From positions 1 to 38,305 of the forward strand of contig JADLBT010000147.1 of assembly GCA_020847555.1 (NCBI GenBank): a DNA stretch of 38,305 nt. Direction: 5' to 3'. The stretch is from Gemmataceae bacterium (lineage in GTDB: Bacteria > Planctomycetota > Planctomycetia > Gemmatales > Gemmataceae). The translations under genes and the position numbers were made by a program. The notes beneath the pieces were generated by a model. That model saw nothing but the letters and a program-made list of their open reading frames with translations. It did not search any database and was not told the DNA's origin. Positions 32,533-38,305 of the stretch are shown here, in pieces. Position 1 is the stretch's first letter; every line of letters starts with the position of its first letter.

Positions 32533-32972
32533 TGAAGCCGCGCGACTTCCTGGACGTGGCGGACGCCCTTATCACAGGTATGGGGGAGGCGGAGTGGCGG
32601 TCCGCCGTGAGCCGAGGCTACTACGCAGCCTTTCACGCCGCCCGGGCGTTGCTCCGCCAGTGCGGGTTCGAGGTTCCTCAGGGCGAGCAGGTGCATGGCT
32701 ACCTTTGGTTGCGTCTCTCCAACTCGGGGCACCCGGATGTCCAAAAGGCAGGAACCGATTTGAAACTCCTGCGACAAGAGCGGAACTGGGCGGACTACGA
32801 TCTCGATCGGGAACGGACCCACGCGACCGCGGTGGGTTACGTCGAGCACGCGGAGGCGATCTTTGACCTCCTGCAACTGGCGGCCAATGAGCCGTCGGTG
32901 TGCGGGCGGATTACCGAGACGATGAAAGTGTACGAGCGCGACGTGTTGCGCGCGGTCACCTGGCATGGTTAA
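32532..32972 (+). CDS. HEPN-domain protein, possible toxin ribonuclease
   Basis: A 146-residue all-helical protein. The opening [20 protein letters not shown] and [17 protein letters not shown] are typical of HEPN proteins, and [12 protein letters not shown] is the position of the R-x4-6-H catalytic motif; here the end residue is Tyr-Asp rather than His, a variant found in MNT-HEPN type families. HEPN proteins are often RNases in toxin-antitoxin, CRISPR or abortive systems. The gene overlaps the upstream partner by one base and converges on the oxidoreductase gene, sharing four bases at the stops (32969-32972). Confidence 0.75.
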   Translation: MKPRDFLDVADALITGMGEAEWRSAVSRGYYAAFHAARALLRQCGFEVPQGEQVHGYLWLRLSNSGHPDVQKAGTDLKLLRQERNWADYDLDRERTHATAVGYVEHAEAIFDLLQLAANEPSVCGRITETMKVYERDVLRAVTWHG

Positions 32973-34081
32973 TCGGGACTCATAAACTCGCCAACCGTCG
33001 TGACGCGGTGGTCGCGCGCCGCCGCGTAGACCGCCTCGCACAGCGCGATCGTCTCCAGGTTGTCGCGCCCGCTGATCTCCGGTTCGGTCCCGTCCTCGAT
33101 GGCGCACAACAGCTGCGCCATCGTTCCGACGAACGCATCCGGGAACCACACCTCCTTCCAGCGCGGCTGGAGCCAGTACCCGGGCTGCCGCTTCGTCGTG
33201 AAGTCCAGCGTGCTCGGCGTCCGCGCCGGGTAGGTCGGCCAGCCGATCGTACCGCGCGCCAGCCCGTCCGTCCCCTCGACGCGCCAGCGGATGCCGATGT
33301 CGCTCTCGGACCCCTCGCGCGCCGGCCCGGTCCAGACGTCGTCCCACGACGAGGCGCGGCAGCCGTTGTCGTACTCGAGGATGTACAGGTTGATGCCGTC
33401 CGCGTGCGGGAAGCGCGTGCGCGGGTCGGGGCGCGTGCTCGCCAGCACGCGGTCCGGCGTGCCGAACCAGTACCGGAACGTGTCGAGGTGGTGGATGCTC
33501 ATCACGAACGTCGATAGCGAGGGCAGCCGCTCGCTCCACGGCATCCAGTGCGGGATGGCGCGCATGTCGATCGTGCCGAGCACCGCGTCGCCGAGCCACC
33601 CGCGCCGCAGCACGTCCTTCAGCGCCCGCACCGACTGGTCGTAGCGCATGTTCTGGTTGACCGCGAGCGCCACGCCCGCCCCGGCGCAGGCGTCCACACA
33701 TTCCTTCGCCGCGCGGTAGCTCATCGCCAGCGGCTTCTGCGCCAGGATGCCGCGCAGCGCGCCCTTGCGCTCGACGGCGCGGCGGATCAGGTCCGGCTGC
33801 GCGTCCGGCGGCACCGCGATGTCGAGAACCTCGATGCTGTCGTCGGCGAGGAGGTCGTTGATGGTGGCGTGGCAGCGCGGGACGGCGTGCAACTGAGCAA
33901 CTGCGCGGGCGTGGTCGAAGTCGCGGGCGGCCAGGGCGACCGGGTTGAACCCGGCCTGGCGGTACGCGACCAGGTGGCAGTCGCGCATGATGAAGCCGCT
34001 GCCGATGCAGCCGATGCGGACGTCCTTGCGCCGCGGCAGGCGCGGCAGGTAGTCGAGCGCCAGGTCAATCGCGACGGGCAT
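32969..34081 (-). CDS. Gfo/Idh/MocA-family oxidoreductase
   Basis: NAD(P)-dependent sugar or inositol-type dehydrogenase, 370 residues. The Rossmann GxGxxG-like motif is [14 protein letters not shown] near residue 25; the active-site Lys is in LAQKPLAMS, the EKP-like motif of the family, with Gln replacing Glu. Downstream [18 protein letters not shown] and [13 protein letters not shown] are characteristic. The ATG at 34081 is preferred over a TTG at 34090, with GGAG nine bases upstream. It begins five bases after the Uma2-like gene stop on the same strand, so they are probably cotranscribed. The substrate cannot be named from sequence. Confidence 0.9.
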   Translation of the reverse strand: MPVAIDLALDYLPRLPRRKDVRIGCIGSGFIMRDCHLVAYRQAGFNPVALAARDFDHARAVAQLHAVPRCHATINDLLADDSIEVLDIAVPPDAQPDLIRRAVERKGALRGILAQKPLAMSYRAAKECVDACAGAGVALAVNQNMRYDQSVRALKDVLRRGWLGDAVLGTIDMRAIPHWMPWSERLPSLSTFVMSIHHLDTFRYWFGTPDRVLASTRPDPRTRFPHADGINLYILEYDNGCRASSWDDVWTGPAREGSESDIGIRWRVEGTDGLARGTIGWPTYPARTPSTLDFTTKRQPGYWLQPRWKEVWFPDAFVGTMAQLLCAIEDGTEPEISGRDNLETIALCEAVYAAARDHRVTTVGEFMSPD

Positions 34082-34086
34082 GCGAA

Positions 34087-34689
34087 TCAACTCCGCGGGT
34101 CGAGGGTCAGTTCAAAGCCAGGGAGGAGTTTTGTCGTGTAGACGTCGCCGTAGGTCAGGTCAATGACCGTCCAGCGCTTGCCGCGCCGCCGGTGGACGCG
34201 CATCGTCGGCCGGTCCGGGTTCTTGCGGGCGTCGATCGCCCAGTACTCCTTGATCGTCGGCACCTCCAGGTACAGCGCGACGTTGCGCACCAGATCCTTG
34301 TCCGGGTCGTCCGCCGACACCACTTCCACGACCAGGAGCGGGCTGACGTTCTGCCATTTGATCTCTGTAAACGGCAGATCGATCGGGAAGTCCCGGTACG
34401 CGGTCACGTCCGGCTCGGGGCTGGTCACGCCCGGTCGGTCCGGGACGAAGACGCGGGCGTTGGGATGAACGTAGTTGAGGATCTCCGGGTGGGCGCGCCA
34501 GTAGTCAACGAGCTTCAGAAAGATCCATAGCTCGACGCAGCCGTGCGGGGCGTTCGGTTTGGGGGACACGTACAGCTTCCCGTCGATCAGTTCGTACTGA
34601 TACCCTTCCGCGTAGTCGCTCTTCTCGAACTCGTCGAGGGTCATCGGGCGACCGTGATCGGCCGGCCCGATGCGCAGGACGATCGCCAT
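34087..34689 (-). CDS. Uma2-family putative restriction-type endonuclease
   Basis: A 200-residue PD-(D/E)XK-fold protein. Family markers are [24 protein letters not shown], then [20 protein letters not shown] (active-site Asp) and [11 protein letters not shown] (active-site Glu, E-x-V). These proteins are abundant in cyanobacteria and planctomycetes and are of unproven function. The ATG at 34689 is chosen because AGAGG sits six bases upstream; a longer frame to 34947 runs into ispH sequence. It is cotranscribed with the oxidoreductase. Confidence 0.87.
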   Translation of the reverse strand: MAIVLRIGPADHGRPMTLDEFEKSDYAEGYQYELIDGKLYVSPKPNAPHGCVELWIFLKLVDYWRAHPEILNYVHPNARVFVPDRPGVTSPEPDVTAYRDFPIDLPFTEIKWQNVSPLLVVEVVSADDPDKDLVRNVALYLEVPTIKEYWAIDARKNPDRPTMRVHRRRGKRWTVIDLTYGDVYTTKLLPGFELTLDPRS

Positions 34690-34715
34690 GCTCCACCTCT
34701 CCCCCTGACGGCGCC

Positions 34716-35648
34716 TCAGACCGCCACCACGCGCAGCTCGCGCGGCAGCGGGAACTGAACGTGCTCCTCGCGCACCGTGTGGCTCTCCACCGTCGCCCCG
34801 TACCGCCGCCGCAGGTGCTCGACGCACTCCTGCACGACCTCCTCGGGGGCGCTGGCGCCGGCCGTGATCAGTACCGTCCTGGCCCCGGCGAACCACTCGT
34901 CCCGCAGACCGCGGACGCCGTCGAGCAGGTACGCCGGCCTGCCGCACGCCTCGGCCAACTCCGCCAGGCGCTGGCTATTCGAGCTGTTCTGGCTGCCGAG
35001 CACCAGTACCACGTCGGCCCCCGGGACCAGCCGCTTGATCGCCTCCTGCCGGTTCTGCGTCGCGTAGCAGATGTCGTCCTTCGACGGTCCGACAATCTGC
35101 GGGTAGCGTCGCCGCAGCGCGCCGACAATCACCTCGGCGTCGTCCACGCTCAGCGTCGTCTGCGTCAGGAAGGCGACCTTCGCGTCCGCCGGCAGGTCGA
35201 GCGCCTCGGCCTCCGCGGCCGACTGAATCAGGCGGATGTTCGCCGGCGCCTCGCCCATCGTCCCAACCACCTCGTCGTGCCCCTCGTGACCGATGAGCAG
35301 GATCGTGTACCCCTCGCGGGCGAACCGAACCGCCTCGAAGTGGACCTTGGTGACGAGCGGGCAGGTGGCGTCGATGGCGTGCAGGCCGCGCCGCGCCGCC
35401 GCCGCCCGGATAGCCGGCGCTACCCCGTGGGCGCTGTACAGGACGTGGCCGCCCGGCGGGACGTCCTCGATGCGGTCAACAAAGACGACGCCACGGTCGC
35501 GAAACTTCTCAACGACCGGGCGGTTATGGACGATCTCGTGATAGACGTACAGCGGCGTGCCGTACAGTTGCAGCGCGCGCTCCAGGCTCTCGATCGCCAT
35601 GTTCACGCCCGCGCAGAACCCGCGCGGGTTGGCCAGAATAATCTTCAC
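34716..35648 (-). CDS. ispH: 4-hydroxy-3-methylbut-2-enyl diphosphate reductase
   Basis: Last enzyme of the MEP isoprenoid pathway, a [4Fe-4S] reductase giving IPP and DMAPP. Cluster ligands Cys 12 (RGFCAG), Cys 96 (DATCPLV) and Cys 194 (DDICYATQNRQ) are present, as are active-site His 41, His 74 and His 124, the TQTTLS substrate loop and GSQNSSNS. The 310-residue length is normal. The start is GTG at 35648, with AAGGAGG nine bases upstream; the longer open frame upstream is non-coding in character. Isoprenoids from this pathway would feed ctaB. It lies 26 bases upstream of the Uma2-like gene. Confidence 0.96.
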   Translation of the reverse strand: MKIILANPRGFCAGVNMAIESLERALQLYGTPLYVYHEIVHNRPVVEKFRDRGVVFVDRIEDVPPGGHVLYSAHGVAPAIRAAAARRGLHAIDATCPLVTKVHFEAVRFAREGYTILLIGHEGHDEVVGTMGEAPANIRLIQSAAEAEALDLPADAKVAFLTQTTLSVDDAEVIVGALRRRYPQIVGPSKDDICYATQNRQEAIKRLVPGADVVLVLGSQNSSNSQRLAELAEACGRPAYLLDGVRGLRDEWFAGARTVLITAGASAPEEVVQECVEHLRRRYGATVESHTVREEHVQFPLPRELRVVAV

Positions 35649-35712
35649 GACAATAACCCTCCTTGCTGCCGTTATCCTACACGAATTCGCCGCAGCCATG
35701 CCAGGCGAACCG

Positions 35713-36711
35713 TTACGCCCCGCTGGCCAGGGTGTCCGTTTGCAGGATGGTGCAGACCGGGTCGCCCGCCAGGACGCGCGGGAAGGTGCGCAGGAACACC
35801 ACCAGCCCCTCGTGCGGAGCCTCGACGAGGTGGCGCACGGTCCCGCAGGCATCGCGGATCGCGCCGAGGTGCTGCCCCCGCGTCACGCGGTCCAGGACCG
35901 CCACCGCCGGCTCGAACAGCCCGCCGCTCGGCGCCCGGTTCTGCACCTGCAGGAAGCCCGCCTGCGGCCGGTCATCCTCGACCACCCAGCGCGGCGGATC
36001 GGCGTTCACCTCGCCAGCCAGCATCCCCAGGTGGATCAGCAGGTTGCGCAGCCCGCGCAGGTAAGCCGCAACGTCCTCCGGCCGGCAGCGCCCCTCGCCG
36101 GTGATTTCAGCGTAGATCGACGGAATCCCCCCTTCAGCCGCCGCCGACAGCGACCGCCCCGGCAGCCCCGGCGTGCCCCAGATCAGCGGCAGCCCGAACG
36201 CCCGGGCGGCGGCGCGCTGAGCGCTCAGCAGCGGCTCGGGCCGCAACTGGTAGCCGGCGAGGGGCGGCATGCGGTAGTACTGCCCGGCGCTGTGCAGGTC
36301 GCAGTAGAAGTCGGCCTGGCGGATCTCCTCCGTCAGCCGAGCCGCCAGCTGCTCGGTGACGGTCCCGCGCGGGTCGCCGGGGAAGACGCGGGCCATGTCC
36401 TGGCGGTCGTCCGGGTTGGTGCGCAGGCCCGCCTCGAACGCCGGCGGGTTGGCGACCGGGATCCCGACCAGGGTTCCGGCCAGGGCGGCCGGATCCAACT
36501 CCTCGTACAGCCGGTGGAGGGCCGCCATCCCCTCGAACTCGTCGCCGTGAACGCCAGCGCTCACGAGCAGCATTTTCCCCGGCGCCGCGCCGCGGACGAG
36601 GAGCAGCGACAGGGCAATCGGCGACCCGTCGGCACGCCGGGCGACGTGGACGGAGAGGCTGGCTTTCTTACCCGGCGCCAGTCCGTGGCACGAGGAGGAG
36701 GAGGAGGGCAT
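35713..36711 (-). CDS. Succinylglutamate desuccinylase/aspartoacylase-like metalloprotein
   Basis: M14-related zinc deacylase, 332 residues. The zinc ligands His 55 and Glu 58 (VHGDEFEG) and His 140 (CDLHSAG) are present; NPPAFEAGLRTNPDD matches the arginine-bearing loop of the family. Residues about 1-40 (SLSVHVARRADGSPIALSL) and the C-terminal 90 residues form the beta-rich domain seen in AstE-like and ectoine-hydrolase-like proteins. The ATG at 36711 follows AGGAG by seven bases. A run of Ser (MPSSSSSC) opens the protein. The substrate is undetermined. Confidence 0.87.
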   Translation of the reverse strand: MPSSSSSCHGLAPGKKASLSVHVARRADGSPIALSLLLVRGAAPGKMLLVSAGVHGDEFEGMAALHRLYEELDPAALAGTLVGIPVANPPAFEAGLRTNPDDRQDMARVFPGDPRGTVTEQLAARLTEEIRQADFYCDLHSAGQYYRMPPLAGYQLRPEPLLSAQRAAARAFGLPLIWGTPGLPGRSLSAAAEGGIPSIYAEITGEGRCRPEDVAAYLRGLRNLLIHLGMLAGEVNADPPRWVVEDDRPQAGFLQVQNRAPSGGLFEPAVAVLDRVTRGQHLGAIRDACGTVRHLVEAPHEGLVVFLRTFPRVLAGDPVCTILQTDTLASGA

Positions 36712-36762
36712 CGAGAAACTCCTGACAGGTGGTGACCGGCGGTGCCGCCGGGTGGGGCTGTT

Positions 36763-36796
36763 CGAGCCGCGCACGCCGCGTGGCGTGCGCGGCTCG
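36763..36796. repeat. Perfect 15-bp hairpin
   Basis: The arms 36763-36777 and 36782-36796 are exact reverse complements (CGAGCCGCGCACGCC) with a four-base GCGT loop, the same loop as the hairpin at 13036-13069. It lies between the antiporter stop and the M14 gene start, both on the minus strand. Confidence 0.8.
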
Positions 36797-36811
36797 GTCA
36801 GCAGCAGCGCG

Positions 36812-38281
36812 TCAACCCGCTGGCTCGACCTGGTCCTTGACCCGAGCGAACGCCGCCTCGTCCGCCAGGATGAGGAGGGCGTCGCTCGCCGCCAGGGTCG
36901 TTCCTCCGGCCGGCACCAGGTATTCGTTGCCGCGGGCGATCAGCACGACCAGCGACTCCGGCGGGAGGCCCAGCGCCACGAGCGATTTGCCGACCGCTGG
37001 CGAATCGGCGGAGACAGTCAACTGCCGGAGTTCGCTCTGAAGCCCGGCGACGGGGTTGTACTCCAGCGGGAAGACGCGGGGCGGGGCGAGCGGCGCATCG
37101 AGGCCCAGCCACCGGGCCACGACCGGGATGGACGTCCCCTGAACGAGGACGGACGCCAGCACCACGAAGAACACCACGTTGAACATGAACTCGGCGCGCG
37201 GCTCCCGCGGCATCGCCACCAGCGGGTACGTCGCCAGGACGATCGGCACCGCCCCGCGCAGCCCGACCCACGACACGAACACCTTCTCTCGCAGACCGAG
37301 TCGCGTCGGCAGCAGGCACGCGAACACGCTCAGCGGCCGGGCCACGACCATGAGCCAGGCGGCGGCCAGCAAACCCGGTCCGATGACCGGGACCAGGCGC
37401 GACGGGAACACCAGCAGCCCGAGCGTCAGGAACATGGCGATCTGCATCAGCCACGCCAGGCCGTCGTGGAAGCGCAGCAGGCTCCGCTTGTGCAGGAAAT
37501 CGTGGTTGCCGACGAACATGCCGGCCAGGTAGACGGCCAGGAACCCGTTGCCGCCGATCACGTTCGTGAGGCTGTACGTTCCGAGCACGAGCGCCAGTGT
37601 CAGGACCGGATAGAGCCCCTCGTACCCCAGGTTCAGGCGGTTGACGAGGAACACGGTGGCCCGGCCGGCGGCCAGGCCGATGGCGGCGCCCAGCGGCATT
37701 TGCAGGCCGAACAGGAGGGCCAGACCGGCGGCCGAGAGGTCCGGCTGGGTGAGGATCTGCACGAACCCGATCGTCAGCAGGGCGGCCATCGGGTCGTTGC
37801 TGCCGGACTCCAGTTCCAGCAGCGGCCGCAGTTCCCCCTTGAGACTGACGTTCCTGGAGCGCAGGACGGAGAAGACGGCGGCCGCGTCGGTGGAGGAGAC
37901 GATCGACCCGAGCAGCAGCCCCTCCAGCAAGGAGAGGCCGAGCGCAAGGTACGCGAACACCCCGAACGCCAGCGCGGTGAGCAGGACGCCGGCGGTGGCC
38001 AGCGCGAGCCCATATCCGAGGACCGGACGGACGTCCCGCCAGGTCGTATCCAGCCCGCCGGCGAACAGGATGAGGGCCAGCGCCGCCGCCCCGAGGAATT
38101 GCGCGGCGATCGGGTCGTCGAAGTAGATCCCGCCCACGCCCTCCGACCCGGCGAGCATGCCCAGGACCAGGAACAGGAGCAGGGCGGGGACGCCGAAGCG
38201 GTCGGATGCCTTGCTGACCAGAACACTCAGCAGCAGGATGACGGCCAGGCCCCGAAGAGTGTGGTCGATCGCGGACCCCAT
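36812..38281 (-). CDS. Potassium/proton antiporter (NhaP2/CvrA-like)
   Basis: CPA1-type monovalent cation/H+ antiporter, 489 residues, with about twelve helices followed by a cytosolic TrkA_C-type domain (about 395-489, ELRQLTVSADSPAVGKSLVALG). Key stretches are LGMLAGSEGVGG, LFAGGLDT, SIVSSTDAAAVFS, LESGSNDPMAAL, the ND pair of the ion site, then GGNGFLAVYLAGM and GLRGAVPIVLAT. I take ATG 38281 as start; a GTG at 38299 is also in frame, close to the window edge, so the true start could lie slightly further upstream. The regulatory domain suggests nucleotide control. Confidence 0.92.
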   Translation of the reverse strand: MGSAIDHTLRGLAVILLLSVLVSKASDRFGVPALLLFLVLGMLAGSEGVGGIYFDDPIAAQFLGAAALALILFAGGLDTTWRDVRPVLGYGLALATAGVLLTALAFGVFAYLALGLSLLEGLLLGSIVSSTDAAAVFSVLRSRNVSLKGELRPLLELESGSNDPMAALLTIGFVQILTQPDLSAAGLALLFGLQMPLGAAIGLAAGRATVFLVNRLNLGYEGLYPVLTLALVLGTYSLTNVIGGNGFLAVYLAGMFVGNHDFLHKRSLLRFHDGLAWLMQIAMFLTLGLLVFPSRLVPVIGPGLLAAAWLMVVARPLSVFACLLPTRLGLREKVFVSWVGLRGAVPIVLATYPLVAMPREPRAEFMFNVVFFVVLASVLVQGTSIPVVARWLGLDAPLAPPRVFPLEYNPVAGLQSELRQLTVSADSPAVGKSLVALGLPPESLVVLIARGNEYLVPAGGTTLAASDALLILADEAAFARVKDQVEPAG

Positions 38282-38305
38282 CCGACCGTCCCCCGTCACC
38301 GGAAA

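Overview
The window looks like a piece of a high-GC planctomycete chromosome, most likely from the Gemmataceae. This rests on several features together: a Tat-exported DUF1501 protein, a broken ECF-type sigma factor with the typical N-terminus of this group, very small planctomycete-type membrane and zinc-ribbon proteins, a detached rplC, and short near-perfect hairpins in most gene gaps. The assignment is an inference from gene content; there is no rRNA or tRNA gene in the window.

Layout. 1-1233 is the C-terminal part of an MgtE magnesium channel, followed by a tiny two-helix membrane protein on the minus strand. 1861-11326 is an aerobic respiration cluster on the plus strand: a dihaem cytochrome c lipoprotein, cytochrome oxidase subunits II and I, haem A synthase, haem O synthase, subunit III, subunit IV, an SCO-DUF420 fusion, and a small signal-peptide plus membrane-anchor protein. 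Electrons would pass from the lipoprotein cytochrome to the CuA site of subunit II and the haem a3-CuB centre of subunit I; CtaB and CtaA make haem A, and SCO/DUF420 serve copper insertion. The last small gene carries an in-frame TGA exactly where the second cysteine of a CxxC motif would be, with a bacterial SECIS-like hairpin downstream. I read it as a candidate selenoprotein (CPSU), the most interesting object in the window.

11486-20998 holds a Tat-exported protein of unknown function, a site-2 protease, a PhoD-type phosphatase, an M20 peptidase, a periplasmic cyclophilin, ThiL, a hybrid histidine kinase and a four-CxxC zinc-ribbon protein. 21095-27975 holds a secreted protein of five tandem domains, a nucleotidyltransferase, a DUF1501 protein, an RmlC-like plus GNAT pair, a degenerate kinase-PilZ protein and a 57-residue zinc ribbon. 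28129-31535 holds a lidless Hsp70, ribosomal protein L3 and triosephosphate isomerase. 31598-32972 is a small accessory patch with a sigma-factor remnant, an orphan and a HEPN pair resembling a toxin-antitoxin module. The minus-strand tail has Gfo/Idh/MocA, Uma2, IspH, an M14 deacylase and a K+/H+ antiporter at the right edge.

A second layer is the set of intergenic hairpins. About sixteen occur in 38 kb, falling into at least three recurrent sequence families plus several unique ones. Many lie at gene ends; some lie inside the cox cluster, where they could shape expression between subunits.
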